Below are positions 23,741-32,854 of a stretch of DNA of 33,926 bases, in pieces. The notes under the pieces were generated by a model that was not told the DNA's origin, did not search any database, and worked only from the letters and a program-made list of their open reading frames with translations. This stretch comes from Treponema sp. (GTDB lineage Bacteria > Spirochaetota > Spirochaetia > Treponematales > Treponemataceae). The stretch covers positions 1-33,926 of the forward strand of contig JAILRG010000093.1 of assembly GCA_024698325.1 (NCBI GenBank), in the 5' to 3' direction. The translations under genes and the position numbers were made by a program. Each line of letters begins with the position of its first letter. Position 1 is the first letter of the stretch.

Positions 23741-25378
23741 ATGAATGTCGAAGATTTTGATTTTATTCCGTTTGCAGATGGTGTTGACCTTGGTGCGGTG
23801 ACAGAAGCCGCATTCAACCGCCTTTCTTTTACGTTTACCGAAAAACATATCCGGCACATCATTGCGGCTGCCCTTGCGCCGGACGCAAGTGACAATGACC
23901 GCTCCGTGTGCGCCGCCCTGCTGAAAAATGCGCAGATTGCCGCAGAAGGGCGCTTTCCGCTCTGTCAGGACACCGGCATTGCGACTGTGTTTGGCTGGCA
24001 GACTGGCTCTCCGCTTGACCTTAGCAGCCGGGTATACGCATCTGGCGACAGTAGCGGAAAGGCAGGGCGAGAGGGCGACGCGTATGAGGCAATCACACAG
24101 GCTGTTTCCCGCGTGTATGATACGCGCAGGCTTCGTTTTTCTACAGCCTGCCCCTCATCTTTTTACGACGAATATGATCCCAAAAATAACCTTCCTGCGC
24201 AAATTACGCTTTTTAGCGGCCGATGCGCACTCGCGCCGGTGCCTCCGTTTGCACTGCAGGCGGGCGGTTCCGGCGCTCTCAGCATGATTTTTACTGCAAA
24301 GGGAGGCGGCTCTTCAAATAAGACCTCGTTTGTAAGTGGCACCAAAGCATACCTTTCGCCAGAGCGCTTTCGTGCTTTTATGCGCGAACAGATTGAGCAT
24401 TTCGGAACGTCTGCCTGTCCGCCCTATACGATTGCTGTGGTAGCAGGCGGCTTAAGCCCGGAACAGAATCTTTTGACGCTTAAGCTTGCAACCTGCGGCG
24501 CTTATGACGACATGACGTATGAGCCGAATCCCGACGGCTTCCGCGACCGGGAGCTGGAAGAAGAAGTGATGAAAATTGCTTGCGAAACCGGCTACGGCGC
24601 TCAGTTTGGCGGCACACGTTTTGCGCTGGAGGCAATTGTGATCCGCCTGCCGCGTCACGGAGCAAGCTGCCCGCTTTCTGCCGGAGTTTCCTGCAGCGCA
24701 CACCGCAATGTAAAGGCGGTTGTTACCGAAAAAGGCTTTTATCTTGAAAAGACCTGTGCAGAGCCTGAGCGCGTGCCGGGCTTTAGCGAGGCTGTTCGCG
24801 GCGGGGAAGCGCACGGCGGGGCCGGCGAGGCTTCTGTCCGTACGGTGCGCACCGACGGAGGCTTATCAGGCGTGCTTGACTCTTTGCGCGGCGCGGTGCC
24901 CGGAGAGCGCGTGCTTGTAAGCGGGCCGATTCTTGTTGCCCGCGATGCGGCGCATGCCCGCTGGAAGGCACTTATTGACGCCGGTAAGCCGCTTCCCGAC
25001 TACTGCAGCCGCTACCCTATCTGCTATGCAGGCCCCGCCCGCACGCCCGACGGAGCTGTCATCGGAAGCTTTGGGCCTACGACAGCCGGGCGCATGGACG
25101 TGTATGCTGAAATGCTGATGAGCCGGGGTGCGGCTCTTGTCACGCTTGCCAAGGGAAACCGCAGCAAGGAGTGGACTAAAGCCTGCGCAAAATACGGCGC
25201 ATTCTACTTAGGAACGCCCGGCGGCATTGCTGCTCTGATTGCAAGCTCTTACATCACCGCGCAGGAAGTGCTGGATTACGAAGACCTCGGCATGGAAGCA
25301 GTGCGCCTGGTCACAGTGCAGAATCTTCCCGCCTATGTGATTACGAATGACAAAGGCGAAGACTTTTATGCGCGCTAA
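23741..25378 (+). CDS. Class I fumarate hydratase, fused alpha and beta parts
   Basis: A 545-residue iron-sulfur hydro-lyase interconverting fumarate and malate, of the FumA/FumB type with both halves in one chain. Candidate 4Fe-4S ligands are Cys75 (FPLCQDTGIATVF), Cys226 (TSACPPYTIAVV) and Cys310 (HGASCPLSAG). GGGSSNKT and the C-terminal GSFGPTTAGRMD support the family. A Gly/Arg-rich linker near 345-375 separates the halves. An extra stretch between the first two cysteines makes that spacing longer than in E. coli FumA. Tartrate dehydratase activity cannot be ruled out. An in-frame TTG at 23720 is rejected because it overlaps the likely -10 box; ATG 23741 is used. It is a lone gene converging on the giant lipoprotein gene. 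Confidence 0.85.
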   Translation: MNVEDFDFIPFADGVDLGAVTEAAFNRLSFTFTEKHIRHIIAAALAPDASDNDRSVCAALLKNAQIAAEGRFPLCQDTGIATVFGWQTGSPLDLSSRVYASGDSSGKAGREGDAYEAITQAVSRVYDTRRLRFSTACPSSFYDEYDPKNNLPAQITLFSGRCALAPVPPFALQAGGSGALSMIFTAKGGGSSNKTSFVSGTKAYLSPERFRAFMREQIEHFGTSACPPYTIAVVAGGLSPEQNLLTLKLATCGAYDDMTYEPNPDGFRDRELEEEVMKIACETGYGAQFGGTRFALEAIVIRLPRHGASCPLSAGVSCSAHRNVKAVVTEKGFYLEKTCAEPERVPGFSEAVRGGEAHGGAGEASVRTVRTDGGLSGVLDSLRGAVPGERVLVSGPILVARDAAHARWKALIDAGKPLPDYCSRYPICYAGPARTPDGAVIGSFGPTTAGRMDVYAEMLMSRGAALVTLAKGNRSKEWTKACAKYGAFYLGTPGGIAALIASSYITAQEVLDYEDLGMEAVRLVTVQNLPAYVITNDKGEDFYAR

Positions 25379-25396
25379 AGCGCTGCTTCTGTCGTC

Positions 25397-25441
25397 CAGC
25401 TGTCGCTGTTGGTGCCGGTGCACGCAATCTGTTGACAGCTG
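25397..25441. terminator. Inverted repeat between convergent fumarase and lipoprotein genes
   Basis: CAGCTGTC (25397-25404) and GACAGCTG (25434-25441) are a perfect 8-bp inverted repeat with a 29-nt loop in the 90-bp convergent gap. It may serve as a bidirectional transcript end, but no T run follows on either strand. Confidence 0.35.
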
Positions 25442-25468
25442 CCGGCGGCGTTGTAGAAACATGGCTGC

Positions 25469-28400
25469 TTATTTTGCGCTCATGTTGATTCTGATGGTCT
25501 TTGTATAGCTCGTCTCGCTTCCCAAATCCCAGCTGAAAGAGGCTGCGCTGTCTTCTCCGCTTGCAAGCGAGCCGTTCTCGTTTGTAAATACGTTCATGTG
25601 CGTAAAGCTTGCCGAGTCGTATGCACCGTACCAGATGCGGTCTACGTTGTCTACGCCGTAAGCGTTTTTAAGGCAGACAGTAAAGGTGTAGTCACTTCCG
25701 TTCATCGTAAAGCCGTTATCGGTTTCGACGACAGTTACCCGGTCATTCTGGCCGTTGGTAGACTCCTCAATCGTGCCAACCAATGTATCGATGCTTGCTC
25801 CCAGCTTTACTGCTTTACCACTTGGGTTCGTCAGATTGAACGTAAGCGCAAGGTACGGGGTGTCGCCCTCATACTGGAAGGCCGGTTTCACTTCAAGGGT
25901 GATGCCGGGGTCGGTGGCTTCGCCCACTGTCCGTGTTGAAAAGTCCACGGTGTAGAAGGCTGTAGATTTTCCAGTTTCATCAAGTGTAACCCAGTAGTCA
26001 GTTCCGTCGACGTTTACTGCCAGCTGGAAGCCGCTTTGTGCAAACGAACTTGCATACCAGGCCGGAGAACTGCCAGTGCCGGAGCTTGTTCCGATGATGT
26101 CGATGCCGCCGAAATAGCTCTTGGTCTCGCCAAGGAAGGTTGATTCATCGGCAATGACAGAGCCAAAGCGGTAGGCGACCATGGTGTCCTGTTTCGGGCT
26201 TGGAATAACGTACTCATACTCTGTGCTTGTGGTGAATGTGCTGGTTTCGGTAATCGTTGTAAGCGTTGGAAGCGCAATGTCAGCGGTGTAGGTGACTGGA
26301 GACACCGTGGTGTCCTGCGCCTGTACGCTGTAGCTTACGCGTACCGTGCGGCCGAGCTTTTTCTGGTAGTAGCTAGCCGGAATTGTAAGCACGGCTTCTT
26401 CGGTAAACTTTGCTCCTGTGCCGGTGTCGGTGGAGCCGTCGAGCGACAGAAGAAGCGTATCGCTGTCAGTGTCGTCTATTGAGTCAGAAAGCAGGGTGAG
26501 CGTTGCGTCGGAAATGGTGGCTTTTTCGTACACGGTCGGCGTTACGACTATGTTTCCGGTAAAGCTTAAAGACGCGCCGACAGTGTAGCTGAGCGTTTCT
26601 GAGTCGAATGAGTCTGCAAGCAGCGTGTTTGTAAACTCATCTGTCGTGCCGTTCTGCACGATTTTTAGCGCGGTGAGCGTTGCTGTCGTGTCTGCCTCAA
26701 CGTAGGCTATCAGATAGTAGACATGTTCTGTTCCGCTTGCCGACGTTACGGTAATTGTAAAGAGCAGGCTGCCAGCGTCATCATCTGTGATTGTGTATGT
26801 GCCACTAAAGGCGCCGGTGGAGTTTGAACCGATTGCCGTTTCGTCATCCCAGCTCGTGTCAGTGGCCGTTGTGATTTTGCTTGTCGCAGAGTGCCGTTTC
26901 GTTACGCTGATTGTCGCTTTTTCAGAGACTGCGGTAGCTTTAAGAGTAATAGTTCCTTTGTCGAGCGTGTATGCAGTTCCGGCGCTGTCAGCAATGTAGG
27001 TGTTGCTGTCTGCGGTACTTGTCCAGTCAAAACCGCTTGCATCCTGTAAGAGCGTCGTTTTTGGCGCTGTCAGCTTTAAACTTTTTAAGCGCGCTTCTGA
27101 GTCGTCAGCGCGGACAATGTAGTAGGTGTAGTCTTTTGAAGTGCCGTTGTTGTCTACGTACAGCAGGACTTTTGTCGTTCCGACAGGAAGAATCGTGCTG
27201 GACTCTTCAACTGTTTCCGGCTGCGTGCGCGTGTAGCCGTCTGCACTGTAGGTTGCGTTACCGATAGAGACTTTCCACTTGTTTGAGATTATTTCGTCAG
27301 TTGCGTCTTCGTGAAGCACTGCATAACTTGCGTTGCTTGCGTTTGTTACAGACGTGCTGTTTGCATCAGCGGTCTGCTCAACGCTTTCGATGCGCACTTT
27401 TGCGTTCTGCTGTGCGACTTGAAGCGAGAGTACGACGCTTTCCACTCTGTTTTCGACATAGATGTATGAGGTACGCGTTGTCGTGTCTATGCCGGTTCCG
27501 TTTCCTGTCCAGCCGCTTACCGTATAGCTTGTGTCGGTCAGGTTCGGCTTAACAAAGGTGTATGATATACCGCAAATGGTTACCTTCGTCGTTCCGTTGG
27601 GAAGGTCTGCCGTCTGTGCATCCACTCCGGTGCCTTTGACGACCTCGCCGAGCGTAAAGTGGTAATAGGGTGCGGCTCCGTCGTCGAGGTAGCTGCATTC
27701 GTCAGTGACTGGTTCTACGCTCGTTGCGCTATTGGCGTAGCCCGTAAACGTCTTGTTTTCATCGCTTCCGTCGTATGCGCTGTTTACCGCCATGTAGGTG
27801 ATGGCGGCATCTTTGTCGAGCGGGCGGAAGTAGAAGTCCAGCTTGTCGGCATAGGTTGTAACCTTTGTGCTTGCGGCGGTGGTTGTATAGGCGACCGTGC
27901 TGCTTGTACGCTGGTCCAAAACAGTTTCTGTGGTTCCGTCTTCATATGTTGCGACAACGACAAGTGCCGTAAGATTCTGGTTTTCGTCGCCCGCCTTGGT
28001 GATGTCCACTGCATGGTAGGTTACGTCGGCGCGTTTTGTTTCCTCGTAGCCGCTTGTGGTCGTGGTGCTTGTGTGGTAGTAGCTGTCACTGGTGGTGCGT
28101 ACCCAGAGCACTTTTTCTAGTGTTTTTGCTGTCACGTCTCCTGTCTGAACGGTGTACGTTCCCGGTGTCGAGCCTGTCTGTGTTGCATAGCTGTACTCAC
28201 TTGTCCACGCATCATCGCCGGGCAGCGTGTCTACGCTGTCAGAAACGCCGTAAGCGACCGTTGTGCGCTTGTTGTTCGGTACGGCGGTAAACTCAACCTG
28301 AGTGACGTCTACGCGGCTGTCAGCGCTCAAGGTCATGGCGTATTTTGCCGTACCTGCAGCACTTTCCCCTGTGTATGAGGTATCAGTCGTAAAACCTGAG

Positions 28401-31006
28401 ACGCCGTTTGCAAAAGAGTCGCTGGGCGTAGTCTCGAGGGACGCGAGGCTTGTGTCGCCGTCGTTTGTCTTTATGACGTAAATTGTGTAGGTGCGGCTCA
28501 CGCCAGATTCATCGGTTACCGTAAAGGTGATGCGCGAAGTTCCGCCGACTAAAGGCACGGTGCTGCCGCTTACGTTCGGCACGGTGCCGTACTTTGTGAT
28601 TGACACCGGCGTCGAGACCTCTGCGTCCTCGCTTGCCGGCGTTGCATTAATCGTGATGGAGTCTGCGTCTTCGTCCGCTGTCAGCGTGTATGTCGTGACA
28701 GCCGGGCTGAAGCTTGGCGTCAGAACGGCGCTTGTTGTGTCATCGCCGTTGATGTCTACGGTAAGCTCGGAAAGCTGTGAGTAGGCAGCCTCGGTTGACG
28801 AGCTGGAGCTGGAAGTCGCGGCGATGTCCCTCGTGAGCGTGATTGTGTAGACTGTGTCTGCTTCTCCGTCAGCGCTGACTGTCGCTGTGACCACTGTAAC
28901 GCCGTATGGAATTGTCGCCGTTATAGCCTGATTGTCGCTGTAGGTGTCGTCAACGGTATATTCGATTACTTCGGCGCAGTCTTCTTCTGTTTGCCCCGTT
29001 ACCGTTTTTGTAGTGACGGTTGTCGTGGTTCCGAGCAGGCTGTCGGTTTCGGTCGTCTCTGTTTCTTCAACGATGGCAGAAAAAGCCTTTGTCTGCACGA
29101 TGCTCCAGGTAATGCTTGCGTCTGTGTCCGCGAGGAAGCAGCGGAAGCCCATGTCGTTGTCGGCGCCGGTAATGCCGGTCACGGTGTAGTCATTGCTGTC
29201 AGCACTGAATGAAATCTGGTTTACGTCCGGATTTTGCGCGCTCAGTACGACAAGTCCCCGGTCTGTTATCAGGCTGATATTCGAGTTTTCCTCATCGCTT
29301 GAGACAATGTTTACGTTTGTTACGACCTGCTTTTTCTTTAAGGTGATGGTGTAGGTGGAGGCGGCGCCGGAGTCAGCGTCGGATGCGGAGGTTACCGTAA
29401 CCACGGTGGTACCGTAGGGCAGGTTTCCCGTGCAGATGGAGGCCGTGCCGTCTTCCGAAAGCGCAAGTGTGCCCGAATCAAGTAAATCAACCTGCTCGTC
29501 AAGGTCAGTATAGGTGCCGCCTGTCTGATAGGTGTAGGTGACGGTGCCGCTTGCGCTTGTGTATGTGGTCAGGTGTGCGGTATAGGTTTGCGTCTGCACT
29601 GCCGTCCAGGTGAGCGTTGTGAACTCTGGCTCTTCCTGAACAAAGCGTATGGTGACCGGGTCGTTTCCGCCGTGTAACTCTGTGACGGCATAGCTTGTTT
29701 TTTGTGCATCGTAGTCGATAAGGTTACCGGTTTTTCCGTTTGCATATACTGCCAGTCCGCTTTCGTTTGATGTGCTGTCAGTGCCGGCTGCTGCTGTAAT
29801 GACATAGCGCTTTGTCAGCGTGATTTTGTATTGCGTCGTGTCTGTTACCAGATCGCCGTCTATGTTTTTATTCTGCGCGGTGATTGTTGCATATACTTCG
29901 GTGGTGCCGTAGGGCAGGTTCGAGGTGACGATGCTTGCTGTCTCTGTTGAGGAGTCATCGTAGCGCAGGAATGGGGTGTTTGACGTAGCGCTGTCGTTTG
30001 CGCCGAGTATGTCAAAGGAAACGCTTTCGGAAAGTGTCTCGAGCTCCTGGGAAATGACGCCACCGGTGTCGTTTGTGACCGGTACATAGCGCTTGGTCTG
30101 GCGTGCGCTCCAGGTAAGCGTTGCCTCCTCGTCAAGCAGGAAGCACTTGAACGTCACCGGGTCGTCGCGGCCGGTCAGATCCCCGGTTGTGTCTAATCCG
30201 CTGGAATCTCCGATTTCGTACTCGAACTGCGTGCTGCTGTAGTTGATGGCATTGTAGCCCGGCTGCGTCGCTTTGATGACGACAAGGCCGTGATCGGTAA
30301 CCGTGTTACCCTCTTCGGTTGAAGAATCTGCTATCGTGGAAATGAACACTTTTGTTACGACAACCCGGTAGGTGCTCGTGTACTGTTCGTCGTCAGCGGT
30401 GATGGTGCAGGTAAGAACGGTAACGCCATACGGAATGTCAGCGTAGATGCGGGAACCGTCGGTACAGCCGGATGCGGCTGCTGTCCGAACGCTCACGTTC
30501 TCAGAAAGAGGCAGGGCTGTCTGGCTGATGACGCTTGAATATGTCACCTCGTTTCCGTCTTTGTCGGTCGTTGTGTGCATTTTCACCTCGGGAACATAGT
30601 TCCAGGTCTGCACTGCCGTCCATGTGACCGTGGCATTGGAATCCTGCGCATAGCAGCGGAATTCTACCGGATCGTCTTTTGCCAGCAGCGGAACGTCGGT
30701 GCCGTTGGTGTAGCCAATCTCGTCAAACTCGCTGTCTTCGTAATCTTTTGGAACCATGCCGACATAGTACGCCGTCTGGTCTTTATCATACGTAATCTGG
30801 TTGTACTCAGGTTCACTTGCCTTGATGACGACAAGGCCGCTCGTAATATTCTTACTGCGCAGGCTGGAGGATGAGTCAGCGGATGTAAGGCTGCTGTTGC
30901 CGGTTTTTTCGCTTCCGTCTGCATTGTAGATGTTTTCAAACAAAGCTGAACAGCCGGTAGCCAGTAAAAGAAGGCCTGTCGCTAGAATAGTCTGAATCGC
31001 TTTCAT
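25469..31006 (-). CDS. Giant repeat lipoprotein with cadherin-like beta-sandwich domains
   Basis: A 1845-residue, Ser/Thr-rich protein. Residues 1-19 end in LLLLATGC, a good lipobox, so it should be lipidated at Cys19 and exported. Four homologous units of about 145-165 residues follow (57-219, 239-399, 416-558, 583-726). Each runs GLVV...Y...DDPV.F.C...A..TWTAVQT... and ends YGVTVVT.T..A....YTITLTK. From about 740 come divergent beta-sandwich modules of the cadherin-like type (LSELTVDINGD...FSPAVTTYTLTAD...YTIYVIK). A C-terminal region ends in SFTHMNVFTNENGS...INMSAK. No enzyme motif is seen. AAAGGAGC precedes ATG 31006. It lies 23 bp behind the OmpA-family gene, so the two should be co-transcribed and may form one envelope structure. 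Confidence 0.8.
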   Translation of the reverse strand: MKAIQTILATGLLLLATGCSALFENIYNADGSEKTGNSSLTSADSSSSLRSKNITSGLVVIKASEPEYNQITYDKDQTAYYVGMVPKDYEDSEFDEIGYTNGTDVPLLAKDDPVEFRCYAQDSNATVTWTAVQTWNYVPEVKMHTTTDKDGNEVTYSSVISQTALPLSENVSVRTAAASGCTDGSRIYADIPYGVTVLTCTITADDEQYTSTYRVVVTKVFISTIADSSTEEGNTVTDHGLVVIKATQPGYNAINYSSTQFEYEIGDSSGLDTTGDLTGRDDPVTFKCFLLDEEATLTWSARQTKRYVPVTNDTGGVISQELETLSESVSFDILGANDSATSNTPFLRYDDSSTETASIVTSNLPYGTTEVYATITAQNKNIDGDLVTDTTQYKITLTKRYVITAAAGTDSTSNESGLAVYANGKTGNLIDYDAQKTSYAVTELHGGNDPVTIRFVQEEPEFTTLTWTAVQTQTYTAHLTTYTSASGTVTYTYQTGGTYTDLDEQVDLLDSGTLALSEDGTASICTGNLPYGTTVVTVTSASDADSGAASTYTITLKKKQVVTNVNIVSSDEENSNISLITDRGLVVLSAQNPDVNQISFSADSNDYTVTGITGADNDMGFRCFLADTDASITWSIVQTKAFSAIVEETETTETDSLLGTTTTVTTKTVTGQTEEDCAEVIEYTVDDTYSDNQAITATIPYGVTVVTATVSADGEADTVYTITLTRDIAATSSSSSSTEAAYSQLSELTVDINGDDTTSAVLTPSFSPAVTTYTLTADEDADSITINATPASEDAEVSTPVSITKYGTVPNVSGSTVPLVGGTSRITFTVTDESGVSRTYTIYVIKTNDGDTSLASLETTPSDSFANGVSGFTTDTSYTGESAAGTAKYAMTLSADSRVDVTQVEFTAVPNNKRTTVAYGVSDSVDTLPGDDAWTSEYSYATQTGSTPGTYTVQTGDVTAKTLEKVLWVRTTSDSYYHTSTTTTSGYEETKRADVTYHAVDITKAGDENQNLTALVVVATYEDGTTETVLDQRTSSTVAYTTTAASTKVTTYADKLDFYFRPLDKDAAITYMAVNSAYDGSDENKTFTGYANSATSVEPVTDECSYLDDGAAPYYHFTLGEVVKGTGVDAQTADLPNGTTKVTICGISYTFVKPNLTDTSYTVSGWTGNGTGIDTTTRTSYIYVENRVESVVLSLQVAQQNAKVRIESVEQTADANSTSVTNASNASYAVLHEDATDEIISNKWKVSIGNATYSADGYTRTQPETVEESSTILPVGTTKVLLYVDNNGTSKDYTYYIVRADDSEARLKSLKLTAPKTTLLQDASGFDWTSTADSNTYIADSAGTAYTLDKGTITLKATAVSEKATISVTKRHSATSKITTATDTSWDDETAIGSNSTGAFSGTYTITDDDAGSLLFTITVTSASGTEHVYYLIAYVEADTTATLTALKIVQNGTTDEFTNTLLADSFDSETLSYTVGASLSFTGNIVVTPTVYEKATISDATLTLLSDSIDDTDSDTLLLSLDGSTDTGTGAKFTEEAVLTIPASYYQKKLGRTVRVSYSVQAQDTTVSPVTYTADIALPTLTTITETSTFTTSTEYEYVIPSPKQDTMVAYRFGSVIADESTFLGETKSYFGGIDIIGTSSGTGSSPAWYASSFAQSGFQLAVNVDGTDYWVTLDETGKSTAFYTVDFSTRTVGEATDPGITLEVKPAFQYEGDTPYLALTFNLTNPSGKAVKLGASIDTLVGTIEESTNGQNDRVTVVETDNGFTMNGSDYTFTVCLKNAYGVDNVDRIWYGAYDSASFTHMNVFTNENGSLASGEDSAASFSWDLGSETSYTKTIRINMSAK
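28829..30838 (-). repeat. Four tandem protein-level repeats inside the giant lipoprotein
   Basis: Four units with the shared core motif TWTAVQT (or TWSARQT, TWSIVQT) at residues 129, 299, 467 and 633, and the shared closing motif YG.T.V..T. They are clearly homologous but diverged, so this is an old duplication and not a recent DNA repeat. Confidence 0.75.
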
Positions 31007-31029
31007 ATCTGTTGCTCCTTTCTGTCTCT

Positions 31030-32670
31030 CTATTCGTTCTTAGTTACGATGAACTCAACACGGCGGTTTTTCCACCAGTTCTGCCTGTCTTCCCACGCCG
31101 CAATGGGATTTGCGCCGCCTTTACCAGTAGCGGTCAGCATTTCCTCCGGAAGTCCGCGCTCCATAAGCAGACCCTGGATTGCCTTTGCGCGCTCGTTCGA
31201 AAGCGGAATCAGCTCTTCGCGGTCTTCGCGCTGCGTGTTCGTCACGTTGTTCGCGTATCCTTCAATCAGGACGCTTACGCTTCCGTGAAGCTTTATCTGG
31301 CGGGCAATGCTGTCGAGCGTTTCCCGGTTTTCTTCCTGCTGTTCCCGCGGAATGCTGTTGAATGTAGCCTTGTCTGCGTCAAAGTGAATGGTGTTGACGA
31401 TGATTTTCCACTGTTTTTCGGGAATGATTACCTGCATAAGAATGCCGGTCTGAATTGCCGTCGTTGCCGTAAGGCTGTCCATTCCGGTGCGCTGGCGGTC
31501 TTTTTCTGCCGGCACGACTGTCAGATGCACGGTGTACACGTTACGGGAGAAAGTAAGCTCTCCGTCGTCGGAGCGGCCGTCCCAGATGACGCTTTCGGGA
31601 AGACTGCCTGTTCCGCTCCAGTGCCTGAATCCGTGATTCTGCGGGTCCCTGATTTCGATTTCCCAGTGTTCCGGCTCCAGTTCAAGCCGTTCTGCACCAG
31701 GCGTGATGCGCACGCTGTCTCCAATGCCGTCGTTATCGGGCGTAAAGTCTGTGTCCGGGCTTGCAGTAAGCGTTGCCGCAGGTTTTTCCCAGGTAGCGGC
31801 AAGTTTTGCCCGTTCTTCTTGAGAGCGAAGCGCTTCCTCTTTTGCAAGCCGCTCTTCCTCTTCGGCTCTGCGTCGTTTTTCTTCTTCTGCAAGCTGCTCA
31901 TCACGCTTTTTCTGTTCTTCTGCTGCCAGTAACGCTTCTTTTGCAGCTTCTTCGCGGCGCTTTTTTGCCGCCCGGTGACGCTGCACGTCAGTTATGATGC
32001 CCAGCGGATATGTGCGTACGCCCAGGTAGATTCTGCTGAAGCCTGCAAAGCCGCCGCCGATGCTTGTGTCATAAAACGCGTCGTAGTCAACGCCGGCAAA
32101 AGGAATCATCATGTCTGTTCCGAGGAAAAACGCCAGTTCCAGCGATGCGCCGTAGAAAAGGCAGTTTGCGCCTTTGTCAAACAGAGATACGCTGTTCATG
32201 CGGTCATCTTCTTTTGCACGCTTTGAAGGATAGTAGTCTGTAGTGATAAAGTTCACGCCGATGCCAGCGCCCGGTACGATTTCGAGCCAGGACGGAAGCC
32301 AGTGAATGCTGTTCTGGGAAAGCACCCGGCGCAATCTGAATATGGCGATATTGTTCTTAAAATTCTGCATCAGGGCATAGGAACCTTTTCCCTGCCCCCA
32401 CTGGTCATGAAAATACTCAAGACCGAAAAGCCACCCGCTCCAGTTGTAGCCAGCGCCGATATAGCCGTTTCCGCCAATGCCCGTCATGGCGATTCTCCCC
32501 TGATTAAAGAATGTCATGGGAAAATTGAGTCCGCCTCCCAGTTCAAAATAGACATGATTCGGAACGATAAATTCCACGGTCGGAAGAAATTTGCCATTGT
32601 CAGGCTCGGCGGCAGCCGGAAAAAGAAAACTTCCCGCCAGCACTGCCAGCAACACAGAAAAACGTTTCAT
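31030..32670 (-). CDS. OmpA-family outer-membrane protein with beta-barrel, coiled coil and peptidoglycan-type domain
   Basis: A 546-residue envelope protein. A signal peptide (1 to about 21, ending FPAAA) is followed by a barrel-like region (about 30-224, alternating aromatic strands, YPLG end). A highly charged Lys/Glu/Ala coiled coil covers 231-295. An Ig-like module with the TDFTPDNDGIGDSV signature and WDGRSDDG resembles FlgD-type domains (about 300-388). An OmpA C-terminal domain spans about 422-546 (IHFDADKATF, SNERAKAIQGLLMERG, NRRVEFIV). In that last domain the usual GHTD of the peptidoglycan site reads GYANN, so the binding Asp is missing while Arg494 remains. GGAG precedes ATG 32670. 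It is first in an operon with the giant lipoprotein. Confidence 0.87.
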   Translation of the reverse strand: MKRFSVLLAVLAGSFLFPAAAEPDNGKFLPTVEFIVPNHVYFELGGGLNFPMTFFNQGRIAMTGIGGNGYIGAGYNWSGWLFGLEYFHDQWGQGKGSYALMQNFKNNIAIFRLRRVLSQNSIHWLPSWLEIVPGAGIGVNFITTDYYPSKRAKEDDRMNSVSLFDKGANCLFYGASLELAFFLGTDMMIPFAGVDYDAFYDTSIGGGFAGFSRIYLGVRTYPLGIITDVQRHRAAKKRREEAAKEALLAAEEQKKRDEQLAEEEKRRRAEEEERLAKEEALRSQEERAKLAATWEKPAATLTASPDTDFTPDNDGIGDSVRITPGAERLELEPEHWEIEIRDPQNHGFRHWSGTGSLPESVIWDGRSDDGELTFSRNVYTVHLTVVPAEKDRQRTGMDSLTATTAIQTGILMQVIIPEKQWKIIVNTIHFDADKATFNSIPREQQEENRETLDSIARQIKLHGSVSVLIEGYANNVTNTQREDREELIPLSNERAKAIQGLLMERGLPEEMLTATGKGGANPIAAWEDRQNWWKNRRVEFIVTKNE

Positions 32671-32854
32671 ATAACTCCAGATTATTATGAAGGGAACTTC
32701 ATTACTTGATAGATACTTATTGGGAAGATTATCATAATTAATTACATAAAGTCACATAATGCAGTTTATTGCTTTTTATTTGAAAAATACTGCGTTTTTT
32801 ACGAAAATAACAACATATTATTGCATATGTGGAAGCGGTTAGCAAGTATTGCTG
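32671..32854 (-). other. AT-rich intergenic region before the OmpA-family gene
   Basis: This 184-bp stretch is markedly richer in A and T than its surroundings and should hold the promoter of the outer-membrane operon. Several weak -35/-10 pairs exist, for example TTGTTA with TATTTT at 18 bp, but none stands out. GCAGT/ACTGC arms near 32761-32793 with a following T run on the plus strand are a weak hairpin of unclear use. Confidence 0.4.

Noticed and set aside
27659-28120. A 153-codon plus-strand open frame inside the giant lipoprotein gene
   Set aside because: Val/Cys/Gly-rich antisense of Thr/Ser/Asp repeats; no start signal or domain.
28829-30838. Recent DNA tandem repeat
   Set aside because: The four units are similar only at protein level, with many substitutions and different lengths.
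31012-31932. A 306-codon open frame on the plus strand opposite the OmpA-family gene
   Set aside because: Low-complexity Phe/Leu/Cys-rich translation caused by the antisense of a Lys/Glu coiled coil; no ribosome site or domain.
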